Positions 1 to 13,100 of a DNA stretch of 64,000 bases are shown piece after piece. Source of the DNA: Trichoplax sp. H2 (Eukaryota; Placozoa; Uniplacotomia; Trichoplacea); contig NOWV01000015.1 of NCBI GenBank assembly GCA_003344405.1, positions 620,001-684,000 on the forward strand, given 5' to 3'. The position numbers and the translations under genes are program-made. Numbering within the stretch: the first letter of the stretch is position 1; each line of letters begins with the position of its first letter. The notes beneath the pieces are model-generated. The model ran no database searches and had not been told where the DNA came from. It saw only the letters and a program-made list of their open reading frames with translations.

Positions 1-942
1 CTAATGAGTAGTAAATATTTTATCCAGTAATTAGGACTTAGCGAAATTTTTTATCAACACTGTCGGTAAAGTCTAGAATGTTTAGAACAACCAGCACTAT
101 ATCCTATTTGGATGTAGCAGTAACAATATCGAAAGATCTTGCTTCTTTTTTGGATATAATGACATAATCGTTTGTTATTCTAATATCGTCACAGAACATG
201 TTGTCTAGCTTTAATCTTTATTTTTGCCTCCATATATCTACGATTATTTTACGCTTATTTATTTTTAACGGTTACTATTCGATATCGGGATATAACAAGC
301 CCATAAACACGTTCTAATTGGAGATATTAGACGCGATGGTACGCATTTTAAGTCGTGGTCCACTTGTTTCCTGAGTTTAGAGTTGGTATTCTTGCTGTGC
401 TTTGCTGTAATTACGCTTTTCTCAGGGATTATTATAACAACTACGATTAAAGGTTTACCGATTGTACTATTAAAATAACTAGCGTCTATCCAGAGATTTT
501 GTAGTTAGTTTACAAGTATTGTATAAAGTTTAGAAAGGAATGTTTCACCACCGAGCTGTACTTAATTTCGTAATTATATAATGACAAATGTCTCATAAGT
601 TACCACAATGTTACAATCTAAGTTTACTTTACCCAATTGCACTCTCATGCTAATATAGAAAGAATTATAATTACCTTAAAGAAAAATGAATGCAGAATAG
701 ATTCACTATCTAGCCATTGAACATCCTCGTACAGAAATACTCTATTTACATAGAAAGGACCTTGCTTTTGGCCTGTAATTCTCCAGTCAAGTCTAGCTAA
801 ATAGTCAATTTTCATTCAGTAAAGGGCTTTCGAACTCCGATCGCTTTCTGATAGATTCTAAGATTATTCAACCATGATCAGCAACATGCAGCGTTGTATA
901 ACATAAATCAGTTCGTGTCGCATGGGATTATCATCGGGGCTG

Positions 943-1157
943 TATGCTAATCTTTCTGTTCTTGCACGGTTATTAGGGCTTACCGTAGCAACACCGAGAC
1001 CTGATCAATTCATTAAACTACATTTATTTACGGTAACGTATCTTCCCAAATGCTAATCTTTCTCTTCTTGCACGGTTGTTAGGGCTTACCGTAGCAATAC
1101 CGAGACATGATGATCAATTCATTAAACTACATTTATTTACCGTAACGTATCTTCCCA
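943..1157. repeat. Tandem duplication, unit about 107 bp
   Basis: Two adjacent copies start at 943 and 1050. Both begin ATGCTAATCTTTCT and contain CTTACCGTAGCAA, GATCAATTCATTAAACTAC and CGTAACGTATCTTCCCAAA. They differ at a few positions, and the second has a 3-base GAT insertion. A third copy starts (ATGCTAAG) near 1159 and then diverges. There is no coding frame. This looks like a recent local duplication. Confidence 0.9.
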
Positions 1158-3207
1158 AATGCTAAGATAGCTAATTGGACGAATTAAAATTTACGATTTT
1201 GCCGATTTATTGGCTTATACTTGCGCCGGCTAAGTGCGAGTTATAGCTACAACGCCATGGATATATGTACCCGTATAGTAATTTGATTAGTGGTTTGTCT
1301 AGTTAAAACTTAAATTATTCGTAACGATTATCAAGGAATAACAGAACCCGGGAATGGAATCCGGAAATCGGATACAGTATAATACCAGATCAGCTTAACA
1401 CTATTTCAGTAATAAATAATTTAATCATCTCCTTAACCAAGTCAAAGTCTATCTTTTGAAAATTTTCGATACAAAGTTATGATTAACCCTTTGTTTCATG
1501 CAGCTCGAATGATATACGACATTTATAACTGGGAATTCCTAAGCAGTATTGTTCGATTATAGTATTGCTATGCAGAGTATTAAATAGTGAAACCCTTATT
1601 TCCGTTGAGCAATCAATCATTGAATAGTAGTTCACGTTTTTGAAGAATTCACGAAAAATTTGAAGTACAGAAATTATTTCGTTGTATTAAAATTAATAAC
1701 TAATAAATGGATCGTATGACAATCACTTCAAAATAGAAATACCTTAACATAGAATTTCACATTAAAATTGATTACATTCCAGGTGCTCGTTGAATAATTT
1801 TTATGAGCTATAAAAGCATGCTAGAAGTAAGCATTTTATATTATATTTGATCAGGGGTAATTTTATAATTTATTAACTTACTTGGAAGAAAGGACTGGGT
1901 AAAATATCCGATGGCATTGCAATTAAATTTATTCTAGATCGTACAATTACAATCAGACAAGCAGCTTGTATCTATTCTCATGGATTGAAATCGTATTGAA
2001 GATAAACAACTAATATCATAGGTTAAAAATTATTCTCCACATAAAGATCCGATGGAAGGCAAATTACACTGTAGGATTCATGTTACCTATTTCCTAATTC
2101 TATGATTTAAGACCACAAAGAGGTGTTTTAAGTCAAGTTAATATCCGATTCAGGCTGGTATAGTCTGTATAATTATTATAATAGAAATATCTTCAATTAA
2201 TTCAGATCGCTGTTTACGATCCAATGACTTCAGTGTCATACCATTTATTAAAAAGCGATAGGAATACAAACACACAATCATGTTTGAATTGATTTCTAAA
2301 TCATATAATCAATTACAGCTAATTACTCAAGTAAACTTAGGCTATTTTGGGAGTAATGACTGTAGGATTTTGTAACGATAACATTTTAGAATGATAAATA
2401 TCGATAGGAAAGAAAAATATACGGAAGGAAGTTATCAAACAGCTGTGTGATGAGTATCGAGAAATAAGATCAACATTGAATTTTTTTAGTTTTGATATTC
2501 TGAATCAAATCGATAGGCAAAGTATACAATATGATACGAAGGGTGTCTAATCGAATGGATATTGAAATAACAAATTATTTAAATGGAAGAGAGATGATCT
2601 GATTAAAAGTGATTATCCCGATAGAATTACTAGGAAAGATTGTCCATTCAATGTAAATAAAAGAACAAGAGTCGCAATTTTTGATTTTGCATTTATCCAA
2701 CGTCAGCCTATAGAAATGGATTGAAATCACGTCGCCATTGGCCTATTGCAAGTTACTCTATTCTATCCAAACGTATTGAAAAAGGGAAAGAACTGTATTG
2801 AGAAGACATCAAAATGAAAATTTAAAATAACGAAGAAAAGAGAGATCCAACAAGGGAGATATTATACAGTAACTTGTATCCACTTACGGCAATAAGTCGA
2901 TATTGTCCAAAAGTGTTTTACTCTTTTCACCAATCCTCTCTCAGCCCTCTAATCAATTATTTAATATCATTAACATGATAAATAAAGTTAGACAATAGGA
3001 TCAACTAGATAATGGCGACCGTTACTTTTGTTAATAAATTCTTCTATAACAATGTTACAGATAGTACTAGCCGTTAATTGAATTGTATAGCGTCTATTTT
3101 CTAATCTCCTCCTCCTAAATCAATCCTTCCTATTCGCCTTCCATGTTATCGTCATAATAGACTTGCAATTAAACAATCGTACAGTTATAATTTTAAAAAA
3201 TATTTTG

Positions 3208-3700
3208 CCAGTGTCTCCTACCTGTACAAGGGTAATCTATTTTTAACAATATTCATTTATTCGCTTTATGGTCTAATGGTAGTAGGTCTTGAGTGATGTT
3301 GAGTAATTCTCCATAGTCAGACGAGTATTATCGTGAAATTCGTCGTAGAATATTGCAAATCGATTAAACTCTAATATTGTTATACCAATTATTTTAAAAG
3401 TAGATTGGAAAGTGTCTCTAACTGGTACAACATCAATCTATGTTGAATATTTTTCAATCCGTTCTATATCTGATAGTCATTGACACATCTTGGAGAATCC
3501 TCCTTAACTACTTTATAAAGATTAGGATTATCGCCTAGCGATTAGGTGGTATACAATACGACCAATCCAATTGGTTCATCATCATTATAAGGAGAGCTTT
3601 ATCAGATATTTGGAAAATAGTCTTAACTAAGATCAGGCCAATTCATTTTGAATATTTTCCAATTGATTTCAAGATCGTTATAGTCTGTCTCGAATCTAGT
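3208..3700. repeat. Diverged direct repeats, about 200 bp spacing
   Basis: Similar blocks occur near 3208 (GTGTCTCCTACCTGTACAA), near 3408 (GTGTCTCTAACTGGTACAA) and, more weakly, near 3600. Each is followed by an ATTTTTCAAT-like stretch and then a TCTCCATAG/TCTTGGAGAAT-like stretch. On the minus strand short readable segments share spacing, so this may be a decayed repeated coding array, but the frames are broken and no family can be named. Confidence 0.35.
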
Positions 3701-4178
3701 GTCGAAAAGTAATTGTGAATTTCCCATTTCAAGTGTACGATTATCTTCAAGATAGATAGAAATTAAGCTGGTTGACCACTCTTTGAAAAAAATAAGCGGA
3801 AGAAAAATTGACAATCCATAATCGAATCATTGAATTTACAATTTTGTATTATTGCTAGCAATCGATAGAAAAGATAAAGCATTGAAGATTTGACTGAAAA
3901 CTTGGTCTTTTGTATGAGTGTCAAGAATTGAATTTCCGTTGCTATAAAATTTTAATAATGTTACTGCAAACTTAATTTAATTATTCATTCCCCACAATCG
4001 AATTTCACATACCTTTATAGTGGGCATCAACTTGATGATATCCAACAAGATTTTAAGCTGTTTTAATGGTATCACGGAAAGATTGATTGCGATTACTTAA
4101 AAGTCTTAGGATAGAATTCATCCTTCTCCTTTTTATCTACTTTGATAAAATTTTAATCGATGTTAAAACAATTAAGTT

Positions 4179-7100
4179 ATGGATGAACTACAACGTAAGG
4201 CAATCATTGATCATTGGGATCGATTAGTAGAAGAATTACCTGGTCAGGATATGATTGATTATTTAGTTGCAGATCGAATCATCGACCATGAAGAAGCCAT
4301 TAATATCGATATCTTACCAAACGAAAAAGAGAGAAATATTGAATTAATACAACACCTTTTAGCTTCAAGATCAATTCATACATATCCGTTATTTGTTAAA
4401 GCATTAAAATCCATTAATGATGTATCATCAAAGTCGTTGCTTGAATTGATTGAAGATCGCCATCATCGGTTACAGCAGAAAAAAGAATTGGAATTAAGTA
4501 AAAGATCGATGGATCATTTAATTCAAGGTAAGAAGCAATTTTTTATTTAATTTTTTTCTCATTTTTACCAACACTCCTTACAAGACTGATCCAAGTGCTA
4601 GATGTTGACTTTGATTCATAGAATATATGATATTGATTGAATATAAATGGACGATAAAGTCGAAATTTATGAGACGAAGATTAAGAACAATGTACAGTAG
4701 CTAATTCGATAAACATGATAGGATAAAAAATAGTATTTGTTATCACTTTCCAGTCTATTCATTATCCTCACTCGTACTTTTATTCTTAAAACTGGATCTT
4801 CGAAGGTAATTACTTACTAAGAGAATTTTTGTTTGCGCTAATTTTTATTTTAATTGGGCTATATCATGGTGGTAAGAAGGTCAATGTTATGCTTTGGGGT
4901 CCTTGTGAGATGTATTGAATCATGTTGAACTGGTATCTGAAGGTTTTATTATCCTTGGACACCCTTTCAATTTACTTTAAATTACTCTATTTTTAAAAGA
5001 CAGCTTCTTTTCCTTTCTCCTACTACTCTATCTCACAGTACCATCTATAAAGGGTTCTTTGACTACCACTAACATTATTTCAGTGTATAAACGTTCTTTC
5101 CACCATAATTATAGAAATCAATAGTCACGTTATTAAGGAAAATTGTAAGAATAACATTTTACTTTTACAATCTTGCTTCCTTTTCTTGCAAGTATAGGTT
5201 GATATTTCCGATCTTTAATCTATTTAAATTAAATTTTTGACAAGTTCTATAGACTTGATGTGTGTGACGTAATGCTATAATAGAGGCTTTCAATCGATAC
5301 ATTTTTAGACATGTATATTTTAACTGTTTGGATATTACATCACTAATTATTCGATCTGACATTAACTTGAACTTATTTAAACTCTTTATAGGTACTGTGA
5401 TTCCGTTTAGTAATTTTCTAGCTAGTTTATTTGTGATAAAGTGTTACAAAAATAGTGTAAATTTCTGAAAAATTTTCACCATAATATATAATTTGGTTTG
5501 TATACCTAGGGTTATGTACTTGCAGCTTAATTATCTAACAGCCTATAACACTTAGAATATTGGCAATCTAACTATTCTAGCATAGTCTCCTTACGCTAAT
5601 CTTAAAGTATATTAAGGCAGCACTACATTTTTATAGGATCTACTGTAATCTGCTTCTGGTATAGATTAATTCATTTCGTTTTCATCTGGAACGCTTCTAA
5701 TTTATCAATACAAAGTATATATTACTAACTAAAAAGACAATCAAAAATTTCGTTATTCTTTCACCATTTCTGCAATCGTCAGTCAATCACAATTCTTGAT
5801 TTATAGTACAACAGTAATAGCGACAGAGTTGCGGATAAAAGGGCGGAAGGAATCTTTAACAGCAACCGCTTAAAAACTTTAATTTTTCAACGTGCACTCT
5901 CATGTAGTTTAATAGTTACAGATTGCGTGAGAAATTTTAATGTCACCCGGTAGTAAAAATACATTTCAGCATCGAGTAGGCTGTAATAGCACCATATAAT
6001 TTATTATTAAGTAAATTAAATTGTAGAGAGAACTACTGTACGTCCAGTAAGAAATTGGACGAACGAACCTAACTGCAATGTCAGTTCTAGTAAATATCAT
6101 GCTATTCAAATTCGGTAGTCTTGTACCGTCTTGATTTTATTCCCTAATCGTTTGATAGATTTATTGATTATCTTGGAGCAGTTCAAGATATAATATTTGC
6201 ATTGGGCTTTTTCTACACATTCTAACTACTATATTATTCCATAATCTTGGGCATGGAAGAGAAATTTCAAACAAAGTTAGACAATGGTAATAACATGTCT
6301 GCAGTCAGACATGAAAAAAAGTAAAAATCAATCGCTAGATTGAAAGGTGTCATGCGCTTATAATAATTATATCCTATGGTTCATTCTTGTCTTAATAGGA
6401 TAGAATTTAATTCTATATAACAGTATTATAAGACGATTCAAACTGAATCGCTGTGTTGATTGGCATTAATGAAGGCAATACGCCTTAACTCACTTACTCT
6501 TTTCATCATAGGATGACTTAAATTGAATGGGCATATTGACCGCCATTAATGCAAGCTACACATCTTAACTTACTCATATACTGTGTTATAATGAATTTAC
6601 TTTATACCTTACTATCCTGTTTTGCAGTACCTTCTTCGGATAAAACTGACCCAGGGGATGAATTGAACTCATTGAAATATTTACATTAGCTTATTCTCAC
6701 CTTTATACCCAGTCACACTGTTTTTTGTACCTTATTTTCGAAATAGCGGTGCTAAGCAATGAGATATTCGAACTCATTTTACTATTTGAAATTGATTTAT
6801 TATCACCTTCACATCCAGCAATCCTGTTTTTATAGCACCTTAATTCCGATAAATCTATGTAATACAGTAAGATAAACGCACTTCACCATTTGAAATTGGT
6901 TTAATAATTACTACCTTTATGTCTAGCTAGCTTATAGTTATAGTCACTTGTTTTATATAGCATTGGACTAACTAATGGTTAAACTCGCTTCTCTATTTGA
7001 AATTGGTTTACTATCACCTTCATATCCAACAATTCTATTTTAGAGCACCTTCATTTCGATAAAGCTGTGCCATGCAATGAGCTAAACTCACCTCATCATT

Positions 7101-10100
7101 TGAAATTAGTTTATTGTCACCTTTACATGCAGGTAGCCTGTGTTTACGTGTACAGCACCCTAGTTTATATAAAAATTGTGCTAAGCAATGAGTTGTTTGA
7201 GCTCTTTTTATTATTTGAAATTGGTTTATTATCACCTTTAGGTCTAGCTAGCCTACATTTTATGGTGTATTATTTTTACGTATATAAATTGTACTGAGCA
7301 ATGAGTCAAACATTTTTAGCTATTTAAAATCGGTTTATTGTCACCTTTACGTCTAGCTACTCTGTTTTTATAGCACTTTAATTTCGATAAAGCTGTGCTA
7401 AGCAACGAACTGAACTCGCTTTACTATTTAAAATTGGTTCATTATCACCTTTATGTCCAGCTAGCCTGTATTCATAGCGTTTTAATTTCGATAAAGTTGT
7501 ACTACGTAAGGAGGTAAACTTATTATAATATTTGAAACTGGTTATGATCACATTTAATTCTAGCTAGCCTATATTTATAGCATCTTATTTTCGATGAAAT
7601 CTTACTAAGCAATGAGCTAAACTCATTTATTATTGAAATTGGTTTTATTGTCTTCTATAACTCTCGACTTATTACACATTTATGCGATATTGCAAGTTCT
7701 ATTAATAATTATAAGCGTTGACTAATATTGCCAATTTATATCGTATTAATGTATTGTAGATAGATTAACTGATGGATACTTTGGGTCTATTTTATTAGCT
7801 CCTAGTCTAGAGAGTGACGATCTTCCTGAATTACCACCTCATCCAGTAGTTCGTGAGAAATTAGCAAAAGATTTAGTAAAAGCTTTGTTTAGTTTAAGAG
7901 ACAAGAATGGTTGGATTGTGATTCGTGGCTCAGAGGGTTCTGGCAAGACTGTTGTCGCTAATCTAGCCGTAAGAGATGAAAGAACCATTACAGATAACTT
8001 CCCAGCAGGGTTTATTTGGTTTAAAATAGGTAATTTTTCATTTTTTCATAGATATAGTGTATTAGTTCTCGTTTTATGTCAAATAGAGGTATTTATAGCT
8101 CATGGTCAATATTCATGCGTATCTAATTATTTTAAATCAAATAGATACTGTACTTGTAGAAATTCTGACATAAAGCCAAAGTTATTCGATTATCTTAATT
8201 TGCATCATTTCTCGATTAATTATTTCAAGCAGTTTGAGATTTGAAATATCAGCTTGTGCTGTCCATATATTTGTCTATGACTAAAGTATGTATAACCTTG
8301 GCGGAGTGTCCATAATCTAACTGATTGAGTCAAGGCTAACTTACAACTACTTCAAGTCTAAGAATTGATTAATATCTAGTGCATGCTTTGTTGATATACT
8401 ATTAATTAATTAATTATTTGGCATAATTTAATATTTAATCAGCTTGTGTCGTTGGCGTATTCGTCTACACTGAAGTTTATACGAGTTCTTGTGAAGTGCT
8501 TAGGACTTACGTGATTTGAGTTAGTCTATTACTGTAAGCCTACTGATTGATCTGGTGTATAATTTGTTCGTAAAACGATTATTTATTCCATCAGTTTATA
8601 CTATTGACGTGTATCAATGAAGTGTGTAGAAGCTCTTGTAAAGAATTTATGATTTAATTGATTGAGCTAATACATAACTACTGCAAACCAAAGGATTTAT
8701 CAATATGTAGCATATTACTATTCACAGCAATTAGATGTTTTTGAGATCAGTTGACAGAAATAAACATCATAAATATTTTATACAGATTGTCGGTATTATA
8801 ATCGTCAACAATATTCTGTGTTGCCAATATACAAGAGCCTTCTATTCCTTGACTATAGTAGCAGTAAGAAATGGATCTAAAGATTAAAACTTTTTCTTTC
8901 CAGGCTGTACAGATATTAATGAACTCTTAATCAAGGTACAAGAATTTTATTTGATACTCAATCATAATGAAAAACCTCCACCTAGTACTATTGAAACCGT
9001 AATTGAAAGTATACGACTATTAATTGGTAAGTAGACAGTATTGATTGATCGATAAGCTACATATCCTATTGCATGTTCGGAATTAAGCACGTTATACTAA
9101 TCTATTTTTTGCCATGTTTTAATTCTCTGACCCTAGCTGATCAATATTATGGCATGTTACTTATATTGGATGATGTGCGCGACGGAAAAATATTAGAATA
9201 CTTCGATTTGCCCTGTACGAAATTAGTAACAACAAGAGTATCTGCAATATCATTTCAAACGACTAACTATCGCATCAATTTGAGCACAGAGGTAATTTTT
9301 AAATCGACTAGAATGATAATGTAAAGTATTAGTATTGCCAAGATAACCTTAAAGATGCAAATAAAACGTCACTTTACTTTTAACTCGCTCATAAAAATTA
9401 CTTGTACGCATGAATTTCTGATCCCCAATATTCATCAAACGTATACACATGTACTCCAATATCTACAGGATGGATATACAAATTCTGAGGCCGAGAAAGC
9501 ATTTAGTGCTTGGTTTGAAAATGATTTGACCTCTATTACTAGTGATGCAAGCAGTATTACTGAAGAACTGAAATGTGCTCCTATGGCAATAGCATTAATT
9601 GGTGGCAACATCTTGCATGATGATATACAATTTCAAAATCAGTTTAAAATGAACGGAAGCTCTCTTGAAAATGGTTATGCAACGAAATCAGTAAAATCCG
9701 CTAAAGTCGAAAAAATAAAATTTGCGTTAGGCAAAGCATTCGATACCGTCGACGTTGAGTTAGCTAGTAAATTACGGCAATTGGTTACTTTTCAAAAATG
9801 TCCAAAGATTCCATTAAATCCATTAAATGTTTTATGGCAACTTAACGATGGACAAGTAGAAAATATTATGAATCAATTAGCTAAGCAAAGTTTAGTTTTA
9901 ATTACAAAAAAACGACGAGATAAGTAAGTAAAAATTCAATTAATTCAAAGGCTAATCCTATAATCAGCGATACCCGTATTCAGTTGGACTAGTTTGTTAT
10001 TTTACTTTTGGGTGTAGGAATAAAATGAAGAAATTTTCAATTTTCGACCATACAAATGAATGATTTAATATCCTTGATTAGTCTTTTGAGGTTCGAATTG

Positions 10101-13100
10101 TAACTGACTATCTTTAACCTTTTTATTTCTACTTTTAGTCAATTACCAATCTATGAATTACATGATATAGTCATGAACTATCTAGTCGAAAAATCAACAA
10201 ACTTAATGGAAATGCATCAGTCTCTGATTCGCCAGTATGAGGATAAATTCAATGGCGATTGGTTAGCTATCATGGACGATGAGTATATGCGCGATCATTT
10301 CATCTATCATCTACTACAAGCTAAAGAATATGATAAAGTCATGTCGATTTTAACCAATTTAGAATGTTTGGAAGTAAAGTTACGAGCTACATTAATATCT
10401 AGGGTATTGAACGACTTCCTTCAATGTCGTTCGATATTAAGCAAAGAGGTAAAGATCTGCTTCAGTTTTTTATTAGACTGCAGTATTCTATGTTTTGACC
10501 ACTATTCGTCTTGCTACGAGTACGCGTATATTACTTGTTCTGATAGTATAACATTTTCAAGAGTTATTGAACCGAACGATTTAGGCTTTAATGAAAGTTT
10601 AAATCTGAATCAGTTAAATAGTTATATTTAGGAACTTTATAAATTGGCATTTTATAATTTTATCACTATATGATATTCATACTGCTGATAGAAATGGTAT
10701 TCCATAGTACTTTACTGTAGATATTTATGAATACTGATCTTTCGCCTTATAACAGGAATTAAAGATTTAAAGTTAGATCCTATAAGTTAGATCCTATAAA
10801 AGTGATATTCTAGTAATTCAGATCTCTTATTCTGTGTAGAAAGTTTATAAGTCTAAACTTGTCATCATCCTGGACACATGGCTAATTATGTATAACAGTA
10901 AATTTAAAAACTATGATTGCGTACGATTATAGCTACTAAACTGCAGTTCTGTCATGAAATCCTTCTACGCTAACAAAGTTATAAATAGCAATTAGGTGTA
11001 CTTGCTCTATTAATTATAAAATGAAGTTGAAATAGTGGTTTAAATTCATGAATTTTAACCTTTTTTGCTTGTAATTATTTATATTGGTCTAGAACTGGGA
11101 AGCGATCAGTCAATATTACCAATTTGTTATTTGTAACGGTAACATCTACAATATTAATCCTCAGCAAAGTATTATTCAAATGGCCTTGAGTAAGCTTGGC
11201 TGGCCTGATATTTACGATAAAGCGGAAAAATTGGCAAAGAGATATTGCCAGGAATCACTATATTTTAAATGGAGGTAAGATGTTATCAAAACCGCCATTA
11301 GATAAACTGTTCGTCGTCAATTCTAACAGCTATAGCCTATTTCAAACCACCTGAGTTAACTTGTGGCAATAGCAAGATTAAAAATCAGCAGCAATCCATC
11401 ATCCTATTACTTTGATCATTTGTCGTAAATTGCTTATTAATTGATCCAAGCTGAGCTTTAAAGTTAATACTACAACTTTTTCTCTATTTTTTAATCGATA
11501 GCAACAATCATCAATACGATGTTACCGATCAATCCATTTCATCTACGGAAATCCATAACGATCGAATAACATGTTGCAGATTTTCACATGATGGCAGCAA
11601 AATTGTATCATGTTGTGATGGAGGCGAAATTAAGGTTTGATAGTGTCATATTCTCAATTTATTTATACAAATTTTAATCGATTCAGTGACAATTATCCTG
11701 CGTAGAACTTTAAATTTAACTAGAGTTCTTCCATCTCATAAGGTCTGGGATAGTTTATCCTCCGCTGTATTAATTTCCATTAACTGTGGCCACAGTGATC
11801 GAATAACCCACTGTTGCTTTTCACCTAATGATAAACTCATTGCCACATCATCGTGGGATCACTCTGTAAAGGTAAATTGTTTATAATACTATAATTATTT
11901 TAAATAAGCGAACTAATGTTTAAGATTTCGTAATGAATAATACTGATGCTGTGAGAGAAAATAAATTCACTTACCGGAATTATTTACTCTGATACATTCC
12001 TATCGTAGTCTATTATAACTAATTGCTATCAACAAGAATGTTGTTTTGATCATAATCATCAGAATGATCAGAGCACTATCATTAATCATTTTCTCCGATG
12101 GCCTTATCATGGCCTGCAACGTAATTTTGTATCTAGATCGTTTTAATGATCATAGCATTTGATCGATTTCCCTAATAGCTTTATTGTAAATTATTATGGC
12201 ATCATGTTATCTAGATCATCAAAATAGCATTTTATTCATGAATTCCTTCGATGGTCATTTAAACCTAGAATATAAACTTGTAAAACTATTTATTGTAGAT
12301 TTGGGATGTCTATACCGGGAAAATTGTATTTAAATATGAGAGCCATTTATTTGCTGTTAATTGGTGTGAATTTTCCATGGACGGCGAAAAAATAGTTTCC
12401 TGTTCCGCTGACAAATTAATTAAGGTTGATATAATTGAGTGTATCATTTTAGAGTTTGCTTATATATTATTTTTATCAAACGCAACATGATTTTGCGTAA
12501 AGATGAATGTAAACATAAGAAACCATTTGCCTATTTTCTGATATTTATCGGTACCCTTTATGATTTGGTTTAGATATGGGATAGCAGAACCGGTAAAGAT
12601 CTTGTCATTTGTCGTGGCCACAGCGGTGGAGTTTTACAATGCCGTTTTTCCAAAGATGACAGAAAAGTCGTTTCTTGTTCATCTGACGAATCTTTAAAGG
12701 TAGAATTGTACTATAATGCTGCTTGTTTTGTGTAAACTTATCGCTATGCTAAATCCTGTTGATAACATAGTGAGTTAACAGCGAAAGGATATACGGTTTA
12801 ATATTAACAGAAACACCATGTAATACTGTAGATTAGTTGACGGAATTTCATAGGGATAACTCCGATATACTCTCAGGCTTCCTAACATGGATGGCTAAAG
12901 TATCGTTCTGTGTTATGAACCCTTAGAAATGATGATACAAATAGTAGAATTTGAGAGTATTCAGCAATTCCATCATGATATTTTTAGATCTCATAACATT
13001 TGGCTTTAGCACGGTGTATTTAAATTATTAGAATGATAACTGTCTAATCGTCGCAGCAGTAGAAAAATAGTCCCTAAGAACATTAATCGCTCTCTTTGGT

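Larger units (their letters stand above)
1..4178. other. Gene-free region upstream of the APAF1-like gene
   Basis: I find no exon chain or protein family here on either strand. Open reading frames are short and full of stops, for example a 63-codon minus-strand frame at 3623-3814 with no recognisable motif. The stretch holds a tandem duplication near 943-1157 and faint, roughly 200-bp-spaced similar blocks near 3208, 3408 and 3600. The last few hundred bases must include the promoter and 5' UTR of the plus-strand gene starting at 4179, but no specific element can be named. Confidence 0.5.
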
